Shown in pieces: positions 22,101 to 35,600 of a DNA stretch of 64,000 bases. Below the pieces are notes generated by a model that had not been told where the DNA came from, ran no database searches, and saw only the letters and a program-made list of their open reading frames with translations. The DNA lies in contig SIJG01000093.1 in NCBI GenBank assembly GCA_023374025.1, positions 234,760 through 298,759 on the forward strand. Reading direction: 5' to 3'. The first letter of the stretch is position 1; each line of letters opens with the position of its first letter. Source of the DNA: Heterodera schachtii. Lineage: Eukaryota > Nematoda > Chromadorea > Rhabditida > Heteroderidae. The translations under genes were made by a program, and so were the position numbers.

Positions 22101-25100
22101 TTGCTGTAAATGGGAAAATATTTCGATGAAATTCAGCGCGTTCAAATGCTGGGAAAATGGCTTTGTACCAGTGGGCCTAATTAATTGCCCCTAATTGCTC
22201 CCCTACGGCGCTGTCCCACCTTGGGACTCTGTCGTCCCTCGCGCATTTTCAGGTCGCCCCGCGTGTACATCCGCCTGAACCGGGGCTGCCCACCGATGAA
22301 CGGCATTGGCAGCATCAGGTTGAAGTGGGGCGGCGGACGGCTCATGGCGGCCAGCAATTGTTGGTGCTGGTTGCTCTGCTGGGCCAACTGTTGGACGGGC
22401 GCCGGCGCCGTGGGCAAAGGGAAAAGCCGTTCGAACTCGTCGCTGTCCACCACGTCGTAACTCTCGATGGTCTTCATGATCTCGGATAATTGGAGGCGCA
22501 AGTCGTTGTTGTTCAGCTCGTAATTCAACCGAATTGTGGCCGTCTCCGCGCATTCGATCATTCCCTGGGGGGATGAAAATGGGCAATATTGTGCCAAAGA
22601 AGTACAAAACATACCTGAATGCCGATTTTCTCCTCCGTGTCCGCTGCGCAGCGCTGGACCGCCTTCAGCAGCAGCGAATAGCGCGTCATCCGTTGCATCG
22701 GCGAGCTGAGCACGTCCACCAGCTTCTGCCGGTTCAGCATCGTGTGCTGCTCCGCCCATTTGACAAACTCAGCGAACACTTCGTTGTCCTTCTGCCGCTT
22801 CTGCACATACGCGTGACTGTCCGCGTGGCCAATGTTGAAGTCGATGTAGCAGAAGGACCAGTCCGGGATGGAGTCGAACCCGGGCTGCATCAGCAGTGCG
22901 TTCAGCGGCTCATGGCTTTGCCTGAATTGGCGCCAATTTTATATTATTTTAGTTTTCTGGGCATAGCTTTTTATGTTTTTCCTATTGGCTAAAGCTCATG
23001 AGATAAAACACCGATTTTAGGTAATAAAATTAAGGATTATTAATTAACGCTCCTTTCCCATATTCATTGGGATTTTTTTCATATACAATATTTCTTGAAA
23101 TAAAAGCGACGATATTTTACATGCTCCCCCCCCCCCCCTCTCCATCAAAAAGGGACTTATTAGTGGCGGGGGATAATTAGGGAGAGGATTTTATTTATTT
23201 ATTTAATTTCCTCCTCCTAAATACAAAATGCACACCGCGATCGCTCCAGCATTGGCACAATGGCACATTGCCAAAAGGCCAAGTTGCAGCGCAAAAGCTG
23301 TGAATAATTCAGGAACACACACTGCCGATTCACATCACGCATAAAGCCTTGCTTTTGCAGCTCCACAAAACACCACTCCATGTCCTCCAAACTTTGCAGC
23401 TGCAAAATGTAACGGCGTTCGGTTGTCTGAAAATAAAATAAAAAATTAAAATTATTTTTTAATTATTATTTTCGATTTTCATTCATTTTGCATTACAATA
23501 ATCTCCCAAATTGCTTCTTGCTGGTCGCTCTGTCGTTTGTTCAACAATTTGTTGATGTGCACAAAATTTGTCCAATGCGCTTCCAATTCCAAAATGCTCA
23601 AATCGTTGCTGCGATTTGCGATCGCTTGCGCATAAATTTTTTCCAAATGGGCGAAAGTCAATTTTTCCTTAAATTAAACAAATAATTAATTGGTTAATAG
23701 GCCAAAGCAAAATGAGTGACTCAATTAAATCATTAATTTTTTTGTTGTCCTTTTTACCCGCGCAAAGAAAATGCCCTTGCGTCCGATGGTGGTCATTCCT
23801 CCGCTTCCGGCACTGATTGTCGACGTGCCGCTGCTGATTGTTGCGCCCCCGGCACTGCCAACGCTTATCTGTCTGCTTCCACCGCCTCCCGCCGCGGAGC
23901 CGGCGGTGATGGCACTCCGTCGCGTGCCGAAGTCCTCGCTGCCCGATGTCTGGTGCAAATTCATTATGCTTCCGCCGCCGCTGTTGTTGTTGTTGCTGCG
24001 CAACGGCAGCGTAAATGAGGACGAATGCATCACGGAAGAAGGGGCGGTTGAGGCCTAAAATTCAACTTTTGAATTAATTATTCGGATTTGGGAAACTAAT
24101 CATAGATCCTGCTGGTGGGGAAGTGTCAAACCAAAAAATTTCTCCAATTTTTTTAAGGGGAGGGCAGGCTATAGGTACGACTTTCGGGAACAATCTCAAG
24201 TCAACTTAGTCTCGAGTCTAGGAAAATTTCAAATTTCTGCTACTTAGTATTGTCTGTCTCATATATTCGGGGTTCTGAATGCAATTCGACAATTTCGTCT
24301 CAATCCTCCCCTCTTCCCCCGCCGCTTTTTGTTCCTTTTTTTCTTCCTCACCGGCGGCGCTTGTTCTCCGCTTTTCCGTTCATAATTTTGCTGCTGCTGC
24401 CGCTGTTGTTGTTCATTGTTTTGTGCTGCCAATTCCATGGACGATGAACTCGGCACATTAAAAAGTGAGGCGAGAGTCGCCGGTGCGTCGGCGAGTGCCG
24501 AGGCGACCATCGAATTCAGCGAACTCTTCCGTTTAGGCAGCTGCTGATGGACTTGTTCCTCTGCTGCTGCACCTGTTTCTGGAACGGCTTGATTTTGTTG
24601 ATCTGTCGCTGCTGTCGGCGTTTGGGTGCCGGACGAAGGCGGCGTTTCACAGGAGGAAACAATGGCCGAGTGTTTGGTCATCTTCTGAAATGAAGAAAAC
24701 AAATTAAAATTTAAAGAAAAATAAAATTGTCTAAAATAATTAAAATTTCATTTAATCAAAGTCTCTTGTGATTGTGCGGAAGAAATGGCCAAATACAAAA
24801 AATAATACGTACACAATTCTTAAGCCCACCGTTTGACTTAATTCTCAGAGAAACCATAGAAAAGATGGCTTATGAAAAGGTATATCCATCGCCATAAAAA
24901 GTGAATTAATTGGGCGCTGCCGCCTCTTTCGCTTGTCCACCAAAAGATTTAATTAATTAAGCACTTGGCTCGGAATTGCGTTTTCCGTATGTTTTTCTTG
25001 AGAAATTGAATAAAAATATGAAAATTTGAGGACTTAAAAGCCATCGGCCGGTTGTATGCCCGTACCAGAAAAAAATTCGAGGGACGGGCACTCGAAGGCC

Positions 25101-27855
25101 ATTTTGTAATTTTCCTAAATTTTTGGTCCGTGGGAAAAAAACAAGAAATTTTTAGCCATTTTCACCAAATTTTATAGGCAAAAATATAAGACAATTGGGA
25201 TCCGGGGGTGCCGTGCCGTTAGGCACCGCTGGGGAAACTTTAGAGACATTAGGGTCTAATTTGTTAAGAAAATTAGGTTAATTTAAAAAATTACCCATTT
25301 TTCAATTTGGGGGGGGGGGGGGTGGGCAACTGTCCCCTAGTTACGGGCCGGACATAAATTTTAAATTTTAAATAAGCGCACCCCCCCCCCCCCTTAAAGT
25401 TAAATCTAAACTAAACGCACAATATTCTTCCGTTGCTTTGTTGTCGTCTTCTGTTGTTGTTGTTGCGCCTGTGCCGGAGGGTTGGCGTTGGATGGCGCCG
25501 CTGCCGGCAATGAGTGACTTTCCCCAACTGCTGATAGCGCCAGTGGTGGTGGTGGGACGGAGGAGTGGGAGGACGAAGCGTGACAGGACGAGAAGGAAGA
25601 GGCGGAGCAGCAGGAGGAGGAAGGGCAGGAAGAGGATGAAGAGGAGGAGGAGGAGGAAGACAAAGAGGAGGCGACGGAAGAGGAGGCGGAGCCACGGCGC
25701 CGAATGGACGAGGCCTTTTGCGCGCTCGACTCGTCGCCCAACTGCTGCTGCTGGGCTCCCTTCTCGTCAGCGCCGGCGCCAACCTTCTCCGCCGTGGGGC
25801 TGAGCAGTGCGCGTGAAATGCCCGAGATCAGTTTCGTCGCCTGCGGTGCTCCGCTGCCGACGGCGATCAGTTGGGACGACGACGGCGCACGACAGCGACG
25901 TGCCACTGCCGCTGAACTTGTTGCTTTTGTTGTTGTTGTTGTTGCCGCTGCTGTCAGTTCCGTGGTCGCCGATGGCGACGGCGCCGACGCGGTGGGCGAA
26001 CAACACAATCCGCTGGCGACAGGCACCCCTTTGTGCTGCTGCTGCCGTTGTTGTTGTTGTTGTTGTTGCTGATAAAGTTGGTGGTTGTACTGATGGTGGG
26101 TTGCTGCTGCTGCTCTGTCGATGATGGACGACGGCACCGCCGCCGAACAGCGCAGCGGCGATCAGATGACTCCCGCGGCGATGTTGCGCTTGTTGGAGCC
26201 GAGCGGAGTTTGGCTGACTGATGCTGCTGCTGCTGGTGGTGGTGCTGTTCTGTTGTTCTTCTTCCGCTCTGTCCCGCTTTACTTTACAAGAAAAGGGGCA
26301 CAATTAGAGGAGATCAGCACAGAGAGAATAGCGAGGCCAAACAATTTAGGTCAATTTAAAACCAATTTTAGGGGGGGGGGAGGGTAAAGCCGGAGGAGCA
26401 AAACTCCAATTTATATGAAATCGGATTTCAGCTAATTAGAGACATGGAAAAAAAGGGAAAGAAACAATTTTCGATTGTAAATTGGGGGGGGGGGGGGGGT
26501 TAAGCCGATTTTGGAAAAAAAGAATGGGGGAAAACAGCAGCAGCAGAAGAGCACCACTCAATTCATTCACTCACTGTTTATTAAGAGCACACCCATTATA
26601 ATTTAAAAGGAAGGAGGAATGAACGGAGGACGAACATCGAACTGAGAGAATGGGGGGAGGAGGAGGGGGGAAGAGGGATCAAAAGAGGGGGGGGGGGGGG
26701 GGAGTCGCCACTTGCCCTTCACTGCGCCGACCCACCGACCAAATCGGCGGACTCACCCCCCCCCCCCCCCCCCCCCCTCCCCCCCGCCCGATGATATTCA
26801 TTTGCTGTTGTGATTTGGATGATCCCCCCGCCCCCGCTCGCCCCACTCAAATCCCACCCGCCGCCACTGTCGCCGTCGGAAAACCCCGCGACAGAAATCC
26901 CCCCCCCCGCCCCCCTCCCCAGCAGCTCACTCCATCATCGTCACCCAATCGTCAACTCCATCGTCCCCCCCCGCGCCGTTCGCACTTTTACGCTACCAAT
27001 TCAAATGGAAATGAATGCGAATGACCGACCGATCCCCTCACAATAGCACACAGGTGGTCGTGGGATAAATGATTGAGAGATAAAGATGAAAACAATGAGT
27101 TGCTCGTCCGCTTTACCTCGCACAAAAATTTTGTGGCCCGCCAGAAAGAAAGAGTCGGAATTGGCCGGAATTGGCGTCGACGACTTCTCCAAAAGGAACT
27201 CGGCATTTTGTGTCGGAATGTCGTGCATTTGAAGATACCGCTGCAAAGTGTCGATGAGCTTTCGGCCCGGCACCGCTTCAATCTGTGGACGGGAAAAGCA
27301 TTATTACACTTTAAAACTTTCATAGTCTAGGAGGTGGGAAGGTATTTAAGAATTGGATTGGTTGGAGTTTTTCGCCGGAATTTAAGTCCAAATTTTCTTG
27401 AAACTGATTCCCCCCCCCCCGGCTGCCGTGTGCCGTCCCGGCCGATTGAGTACCATCTGAGCAGTGCCGCTCCCCTCCGTCAGAATTGCTCTTCGGCCAT
27501 TGTCCGCATTAGCGTCCTCCCCGTCAGCGTTGTTCAGCCCACCGTCGCTGCTGTCGCTGCTGTGCCTGCCCGATGTGAGCAGATCAACTGTGATGTATTC
27601 GATCATTTGGCCCGCCGACACGGACGACGCCCTCTTCGAGCGCAGCACTTCCGTGACGGCATGCGCCTTTTTGCCGACGGCTGCGCTGGCTGTGCCGCTG
27701 CCGAACAGACTTGACGAACTGTTGTTGGCACTTTTGGAGTGCGGCTGCTGCCGTGTGTGGAAGGGCAGTGCTGAGGGATGGCATCCGCCGACAGCGGAGG
27801 ACGGCGGATGGTTGTTCGGATGGTTGCTGCGGTCGTAAAGTTGTTCGAAGCGCAT
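19132..27855 (-). CDS. RhoGEF with DH and PH domains, PLEKHG5-like
   Basis: Phase-consistent exons: 27454-27855 (ATG 27855), 27117-27282, a region 25406-26281 with unresolved splicing, 24352-24684, 23758-24054, 23497-23667, 23236-23426, 22615-22921, 22220-22564, 21968-22148, 21675-21845, 21272-21612, 19968-20445, 19637-19909, 19419-19577, 19132-19331. The family activates Rho GTPases by GDP release. Exon 2 ([14 protein letters not shown]...[11 protein letters not shown]) looks like a small Ras-binding-like fold. DH starts at [19 protein letters not shown] and continues through [23 protein letters not shown] and [21 protein letters not shown] covers [14 protein letters not shown] to [20 protein letters not shown]. 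Outside these the exons are low complexity (Gln, Ser, Ala runs). QQEAIWE...TE..YI at the DH start points to PLEKHG5; the exact orthologue is uncertain. Cys/His-rich exons follow the PH. The 3' end is unresolved. Confidence 0.85.
20566..20625. repeat. Hairpin GGTTATTTGACC...GGTCAAATAACC
   Basis: Perfect inverted 12-base arms around AAGTCATTTAACCATGGTCATTTGACCT, with a second nested TTTAACCATGGTCA. It lies in an intron of the RhoGEF gene. Confidence 0.7.
20852..21188. mobile_element. Tc1/mariner-type MITE with TA duplication
   Basis: Termini GGGCTGCTAATTTTATGTAA and TTACATAAAATTAACAGCCC are inverted and bounded by TA at 20850-20851 and 21189-21190. The interior repeats TACATATTTT-type motifs. 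It lies in the intron between RhoGEF exons 20445 and 21272. A partial relative is at 4447. Confidence 0.85.
24900..25400. repeat. Intronic relic of the hairpin-repeat family plus G/C runs
   Basis: GGGGGTGCCGTGCCGTTAGGCACCGC at about 25204-25230 with TTTGTTAAGAAAATTAGG downstream is a degraded hairpin unit in an intron of the RhoGEF gene. Runs of G at 25309-25322 and of C at 25381-25393 frame it. Confidence 0.5.
25406..26281 (-). CDS. Low-complexity exon region of the RhoGEF gene
   Basis: After the acceptor TTGTAAAG at about 26282 the in-phase frame ([13 protein letters not shown]...) stays open to about 25767. A second frame is open 25406-26170 and reads [34 protein letters not shown], a long Ser run and ends KTTTKQRKN before a possible donor at GTGCGT. 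An intron switching frames probably exists but is not obvious. Repeats of CAG/CAA/AGC make homopolymeric Gln and Ser tracts likely to vary in length between individuals. Confidence 0.5.
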
Positions 27856-27859
27856 AAAT

Positions 27860-28690
27860 GGCAATTAGTATCGGATTTGAAGTCCCATAAAATTATTAAA
27901 GCATGTGATTATAAGTTCTGCTGATCAGAAAGGGGGCATTAATTGCAAATTTGATCCAAAATAATAATACTGATTAGGAAAATAAATGTGGAGAAATAAG
28001 CAATTGCTTTCATCATCATTAGCATTGGTGGGTCATTCTAATGGGGTCGCTCGCTCAACTTTACTACATATGGCCAAAAACCACTTAAAATGGTTTTACT
28101 TTTGCTGTGACAGATGTTTTTGTCAAAGTATTATTAGCCGTGATTAAAATTTACGAGCTTTCGCGCTGCCCCCCCCCCCCACCCTTTTCCCCTTTGGGCT
28201 TCGTTTTGGGTTGGATCCAGTTTTATTTTATTTCATTTCTTTTCTTTTGGTTCCTCCACCTGCTGTTGCTGCTTGCTGATTTGTGATTAATCAAAAAAAA
28301 AATGTTAAACGAATTTTTTAAAAAATGGAAGAAATTAATTCAGCAGAAAATTTCGTTAAAATTACACCGATTCGCTCATTCGTCCGTCCGATTTTTGTTG
28401 TCCGTCCCCTCATTTTGTGAAGGCCAAATGAAAAATATGTAGAACAAATCAGCATAAACGAGCACACACACACACCCAACAACCGATGACAGATTATTGT
28501 TCTCATTTTCACTTTTTTGTGCTCTTCCTTTTCCCTTCCTTCCCATTGTTTGGGCGCGAATTATTATTATTATTATTCTTCGAGAGATTGTCGGGGGCAA
28601 AAGTGCGGAAATGCGCAAAAAAAAAAAAAAAATTGAAAAATGAGAGAAATGAACGAACGACGAGCACACACAGTAAGGCCATTCTCAATG
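27860..28690. other. Upstream region of the RhoGEF gene, no gene seen
   Basis: An in-frame stop lies just upstream of the ATG at 27855. The stretch is AT-rich with a C run at 28168-28179 and short CACACA and TTATTATTATT tracts; nothing else is supported. It presumably includes the promoter, but no specific site is identifiable. Confidence 0.4.
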
Positions 28691-29620
28691 GACGGGAGTT
28701 GGAAAGAGGGGGAAAAGGGGGGGGGGAAAGGGGGAAGAAGAGTACCAAATTGACGGGGGGGGAGGGGGGGGGGGGTAAGGGGTACCAAATGGACGGGGGG
28801 GAGGGGCCGGAGGGAGGGGTACCAAATGAAGGAGAGGGGGAGAGGAGGGGGAAGAAGGGTACCAAATAGAGGGGGGGAGGGGGGGTAAGGGGTACCAAAT
28901 GGACGGGGGGGGCGGAGGGAGGGGTACCAAATGAAGGAGGGGGCGGGAGGGGGGGAGAGGAGGGGGAAGAAGGGTATCAAATAGAGGGGGGGGGGGTAAG
29001 GGGTACCAAATAGAGGGGGGGGGGGGGGGGGGGGGGGAAGAGGGGTACCGAATAGAGGGGGGGGGGGTAAGGGGTACCAAATAGAGGGGGGGGAGAGGAG
29101 GGGGAAGAGGGGTACCAAATAGAGGGGGGGGGGGTAAGGGGTACCAAATAGAGGGGGGGGGAGAGGAGGGGGAAGAGGGGTACCAAATAGAGGGGGGGGG
29201 GGGTAAGGGGTACCAAATAGAGGGGGGGGGGGGGTAAGGGGTAACAAATTGACGGGGGGGGAGGGGCCGGAGGGAGGGGTACCAAATGAAGGAGAGGGGG
29301 AGAGGAGGGGGAAGAGGGGTACCAAATAGAGAGGGGGGGAGGGGGGGGGGGGGGTAAGAGGTACCAAATGGACGGGGGGGGGGCGGAGGGAGGAGTACCA
29401 AATGAAGGAGGGGGGAGAGGAGGGGGAAGAAGGGTACCAAATAGAGGGGGGGAGGGGGGGGAAGGGGTACCAACTGGACGGGGGGGGGCGGAGGGAGGGG
29501 TACCAAATGAAGGAGGGGGCGAGAGGGGGGGAGAGGAGGGGGAAGAAGGGTACCAAATAGAGGGGGGGAGGGGCCGGAGGAGAGGGGACCAAATGGAGGG
29601 GGGGGGGGTATCGGACGGCT
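28690..29620. repeat. Purine-rich minisatellite with GGTACCAAAT units
   Basis: About 930 bases of tandem units of 22-45 bases, each a purine tract (G runs broken by A) ended by GGTACCAAAT, sometimes GGTATCAAAT or GGTACCAACT. The plus strand is almost pure purine between the KpnI sites (GGTACC). Unit types alternate in blocks (GGACGGGGGG..., GAAGGAG..., AGAGGGGGG...), so there is higher-order structure. Long minus-strand frames (Pro-rich, repeating FGTP, IWYP and YLVP) are by-products of the repeat. Confidence 0.95.
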
Positions 29621-32600
29621 TATCAGACGGACAATTATTTAAAAAAACGACGGAAAATTATTGGGAATGCGAAGGCCAACAGCAGCAGCAGCAAAAGGGA
29701 GACAAAACAGCACCACCACCTTTTAATGAACACAACGGACGGATGGAATGAATGTTCATTTATTTATTTGTGCATGGATTAGCACATTAGCAGCAAAAGC
29801 AACAGCCCCAAATTGATCCGATTGGGAAGATAAAATTGATAAAAAAAAAGGGGGAGAGCGTGTGCTGATCAGTGCCGCTTCATTATGAAATTGTTTTAAT
29901 AGGCGGTACGGAATGCGTAAATGAAACAAATAAACAAAACAAAACAACGAAGGGTCAAATTGGGCGGGAACAAAGTGATCGGAGGGGGAACAATTCTCGA
30001 CAAAGGACCAAAAGAGATCAAAAAAGCATTACAAAGAAAGGAATGAGTTAATAAGAGAAGATTCACCCGATAAATGGAAAACGGCAAAAAAAAAGAGAGA
30101 GAACCGAATGCATCCGATGCTTATTAATACAATTTAATTGAGAAAATCCAACGCCAATGCGCGAAAAAACTTATATTGTATAGAGGAATAAATGCTTTTT
30201 AATCATCAAAATGTGGCTGTTTTGATGATGACACTCATTAGTACAAATGGATGTGCCGTAATGAAAACAAAGAATTAAAAAAAATTAAATTTAAATAATT
30301 ATTATACCGAACAGATTTAAAAAGACCCAATCATTCCAGATCATGTGCCATTTAGAATTTGGAATTCAAAATTTGTTCAATTGATATGAATTAAGAAATT
30401 GCCAAATGATTGGACATATACGGGGAGGGGGCGGGGGGAAATGTTTTGTGTTGGGTTGGGTTGGCGATGTGTGTGTTATCGAAGAATACCATCGGACAAA
30501 CAATGGACGAATGAATGGCGGCGAACGAAGTAAGTAATAATGCTTTTTCTGCTGCAGCAGCATCAGAAGATTGGGCCAATGCTTGATCGAATCAGCACAA
30601 TTGAAACTGCTGGGGTTGGGCAAGCGGAAGAACAATGGGAGGACGAAAGGGAGGGGGGGGGGGGAGGAAGGGAAGGGGACAGCAAAAATGTGGACGAATT
30701 CGGGGGACGGGGGAAACGGGGGCGACAGAGGGAGCCGAAGAGAGGGGGGGGGGGGGGGCTCGCTTCAACTTCTGCTGCTTTTGGTATGCGGAGAATTGTC
30801 GAATGGCGCGGGCGGGCGGGGGGGGGGGGGGGGGAGGGCTTCTTACCCTTTTCCCTTTTTGTGTTTAGAAATGGGGACACATTGTGGACCGGGGGGGGGG
30901 GAGCCGAAGTTAAAGTGCAAAGACAAAAAGGGCGGTTTTGTTGGAATTTGAATGAGTAATCAAAAATGTACAACTGCGTATTGCTGCATCGATGAGAAAG
31001 CCTTCTGAACTGAGGAAAAGCATTGGGGGACAAAAGCGGTGCTTAAGCCACGTGAAACTCGCGAAGAAACTTTGTCAGGGAAGAATGAGAAATTAGGCCA
31101 TCAAATGCTGCTCGAGACTCTCGGCCTGACTTTTTAAAGTCAGTGGCGGTGGCCTCGAGTTTCGGGACACAAATGAGTTTAAATGAAAATCCAATTATTT
31201 ATTAAGTCGACGAATGCTTTTGCCTATTTTTACTAATTATTTTATTGCGTTGTAAAAAATAGAAAAAAGTAAAAATAAATACTATTTTCATGCGAATTGT
31301 GTGTCTATTTTTGGGAGTAAAACAAAAAGTTAATTGAAACATTTTGTAATAAAAAATGGAAATGAAAAGCAGCAGAAAAATAAAAGCGAGCGAAAAATTA
31401 GTGAGAAAATTGTAATTAATGCACCACAAAATCATCAGTGACATGGGAAAACCGCATTTGATTGTTTGATTTTGATGGTAAATTGGACCGAAATGAAGGC
31501 GAATTTGAGCAGCAACAGGTGGGGAAGAGCAAAGATCATTTTGTAAAATTGGAAATTGGAACGGTTGGGGGGGGGGAGCGAAGCGAATGAATGAGTCTAA
31601 TCGGCAGAGATAAACCAAAGCGGCGGGGGAGGCCAAGGGCTAATTGAATTTGGGGGGGGGGCACTCATCAGTGCAAAATGCGATCAGATGAAAGGTTAAA
31701 ATTGGAAATTCAAAGAGCAAAACGCAAATCAAGCAAGAAAAGAATCCAAATCCATGTGAATAAAAGCACATGGATAAAGGTAAAATGATGAGTCGGGGCT
31801 TAAATGGAAAAGTGGCATTGCTAATTCAGTCAATGGCACAATGAGAGGGGGGGGGGGCTTCGATTCCGACCACCTGCCGAATTCCAAAATTTAGATTTTT
31901 TGAATTAATAATCATTTAAAGATTTGTAAGGTTGAAAATTATGATAAAATGTGTGATACATATTTAAGCTAAAAAAAATTTCGACAATGCCATTCATTCC
32001 ATCATTACTCATCGGACACCAAACGCCGACGGGTTGAAACGGACGGGGAAAGGGCAGCAGAGAGAGGGCGAGGGCGTGGGACGGGGGAGGGGCGGGCGGA
32101 GAGGGGTCACAAATCATAAGCGCCAGCGAAAGAAACAAAACGCCGCCGGGGACAACAGTGACAGCGGCATTATCCAGCCGGACAGAATAATTCCTTATTA
32201 ATCTGCTGCTGAACTCTGCTGATCAGCTGATCACTTTCCGATCGGTTTTCTCCGTTCCCTCCTCCGCGCCTCAGAACGGACAATTCTCTTCACGCGGGCG
32301 ATGAATTTGCATTATTTTGTGTAAATAGTCGAACTAATTAATTAATAATTCCCTTCTCCAAAAGTGTTCCAATCAACGGACAGTCAGTCGCCCGCGGGGG
32401 GGGGGGGGGGAGGACCGACTGACCGACCGACTGATCGGCTGGCGCAAATCCTCCAAAACATAATTTAGAATAATATTCATTCATTCGTCAGTCAGTTTGA
32501 ATAAATAAACGAATTGGAAGAATTGGAGAGGATATAATAATAATAAGGGGACTGAGAGGGGAGAAAGGGGGGCATGGATTTAGGAGAGGGGGAGATTTAA

Positions 32601-35600
32601 GGGGGGGGGGGGGGCTTGTTGACCCAATCGCACCGCTGCCACTTCCTAAAGCCGGACAAAAGATCATCTCCAAAAGCAGCAGCAGCAGCAGCCCAATTCG
32701 CCTCTATTTGGTTCAATTTATGCGCAAATGCATTAATGAGAAATGACAGAGCCAATTTTGAATTCAAAAAAGGGATTGAAAAAGATTAAGCCAGAAAAGT
32801 GTAAGCGCTTTTACAAAAATACTGCTATACACTCTTTGCTTAGCATTCACTCATTAATTTTCCTACAGCCTCAAAATGCCATTCTCTGCTCATTCATTTT
32901 GGTCTTTCGGCACCAACCGGATTCATTTATTGTATATTAAGCAAAAAGTGCCATGTCCTTTTCAGTTATTGCCATTTTGGCATTGGCATTTGTCTCCCAT
33001 TCATTGGATTCCCTTCTCTTTCCCTTCTCATTAATCACGAGGGAATTATCATGCATTTTTTTTTTCTTCTCGTTTTGTTTTATGCACTCGAAATATAATG
33101 CAAAAAACAATTAAGTATTTTAATTTTCACTTCTTTGATTTTATTTTGAAATGCCGGAGGGTCAAATTCCTTTTGATCAGTGCCCCCCCCCCCCGGCTTG
33201 GTAATGGGGCAAATTTTGCACGCCAAAATGGACTTTTGGAATTTGTCGCGCGTACTCCGCACCGACGGTCATTCCGTAGATCACACTTTGTGACTGACTT
33301 TGATCAGATCACTTTGAAGTCATTCGCTCATTACGTAACAGACGCGCAAAATATGCAAACACATTTTATGTGCTTGTGGGGGGTAAATACATAACAATTT
33401 GGCGAGGAATTTGTTGAGGTGGTTGGTGGTCATCGGTCATCGCAGCGCTTCCAAAACAAGAAAATGATGAGAAATGAGTGGGGGAGGGGGGGAAATGGGA
33501 GAATGGGAGCCAACCCCCGGGGGAAAATTCCAAGGGGGAAATTCCAACGAATTGACGACGACCGATCGGGTCGGCACCAGCCGAGCAGCAGATCTGCCAG
33601 CCAATCTCTGTGCTGCCGGCGCTGACTGACGCACATTTGCAACAGTTGCAACTCCCCCACTTCCGCGCCATCGGCGCACGCTTAAAATCCTCCGCCTATT
33701 CAAACGCCGGAGGCATTGAATGAAAATTCGTGCCCTCGGCGCGCAATGACGGGCAATGAGTGGCATGGGATGGAAATTTCGACTGTTTTCACTTCCTTTG
33801 GGAGAGAGATTGGAATGTGTTGGTTGGTGAGAAACTGCACGGAAATGGAAGTTTTGCCCGTGGGAAGACAATAAAATAAACTATTTTTGGGCATTTCTCA
33901 GAAGAAAAATTCACTTTCATTCATTCAAAATGCGTTGGGATAATTTAAAGTCATTAAAATGGCCTTTTTGTGGGCAAAAAGTAATTAGCAACATGAGAAA
34001 ATGATGTCAATTTTTTTTAATAACATTTTTGATTTTTTTTTTTGTTCAATTTCTTAACCCCGAAATCCAAAAACAGCTTTTCTTTTTTCAGTGGTTAATA
34101 TTGAAAATCATTGAAAGCAGATAGATACATTGAAGATATTTATTATAAAATATATTTTGTTGCAAAAAAAAAGAAGCAAAAATAAGGAATTTCGATTAAG
34201 AAAAATAAACAAGGAAGTGAAATTACTCTCGAATTTAGTGGTTTTCAAGAAAAAAGAAAGAAAAAGCATTGGTCGCTCATTCCCGAAACACCCATTCATT
34301 CCCCCCCCCCCCCTCACTCATTCATTTTCATCATTTTCCACTGACTGTCGAAGACGTGGGAAAATGGGAGGGGCGGTCAAGGCTCATTCATTCACTTGCC
34401 TTTGCTCCGCTAATGAATTATTGAATTGGTAAAATCAGAAATTCAATTTGCGATCTCTGCTTTTAGCCGCCCCGCCCCATCGCCCGTCAAATTAAATGAG
34501 AATTAATTTTTCGTTTTTCGTTTTTTTTTACAATTTTTACGGGTGCAAAACATTCATTAATTGGTCGATTAAAACGAATTAATATTTGTGCCCGTTGGAA
34601 TGAACAAAAGATGATGAAAATGCAAAATGAAATGCGAATGAACGATGTTTATTTGTTATTTGTTTAAAAATGATTAATGAGTGAATGTTATCGCGGGGAA
34701 TCGGACCATCGGACATTTGAAAAAATTGTTAAAAAATAAGCATTTATTTTAATTGATAAAAAGAATATGTTTCAATTTTTTCCTCTCCAAGCCCAAATTT
34801 TTTTTGGCAAAATTAACATATTTTGAAAATAAAAATATTTTTTTTGAATTCAAAAAAATAAAATGAAAAAAATGGAAAAATCATTATAATTATCATTATT
34901 CGGTCAAAATCTGTTAATAAATCGCATTAAAAATTCCAAAAAATTTCTCGAGTTTTGGCGAAATTATTAATAATTTTGTGTCAAAATTTTCCATTGATGG
35001 TTTTTTGAGAACGTTATATGTAGCACCGTTCAAAGTCAACGATTTTTTCTGTCAGCATTTATATGTATAAATGATTATTTCTGATTAAAAAAATGCTAAC
35101 ACATTTGATAATTTTTAATTGATTTTACATTTGGAATAAATTTTTTAAAATGAATGCTTTTGAAAATGCCATTCCCGAACAAATGCATACACTCAAAAGT
35201 GCACAGAGAGAGAAAACAGCACAAAGGTGGACAACAACAAAAAGCAAAACATTTATGGCGACGGACGGAGTTTCCGCTTGCGCGCAACGATAAAAAGCAG
35301 AGATATGAACGAACTGAGAAGAAGTGAAAGGAAATGAAGAAGAAAAAGAGCAAAGAATGGAAGGAAATGAAGGAATAAATGAAGCAATAAAAGGGATTAA
35401 TGAGAGAAGAAAAAGTGAAATTTGAAAAGGGAAGATGGAGGGGGAAAGGAGGGCATAAACTGTGCCAAAATGATTTTAAAGAGATTGTAAAGAAACCAAG
35501 CATTCCGAACTAATCCAAACTCTCGACTTTTTGCCAATTAGTTTAGTCAGTGCTTGAATGGGATTCTGCAGGTAGAATTCGGGAAAATGCCGGATATAAG

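Noticed and set aside
28573..29592. Pro-rich 339-codon frame
   Set aside because: It is the complement of the purine minisatellite; the repeating IWYP/FGTP residues are simply GGTACCAAAT translated.
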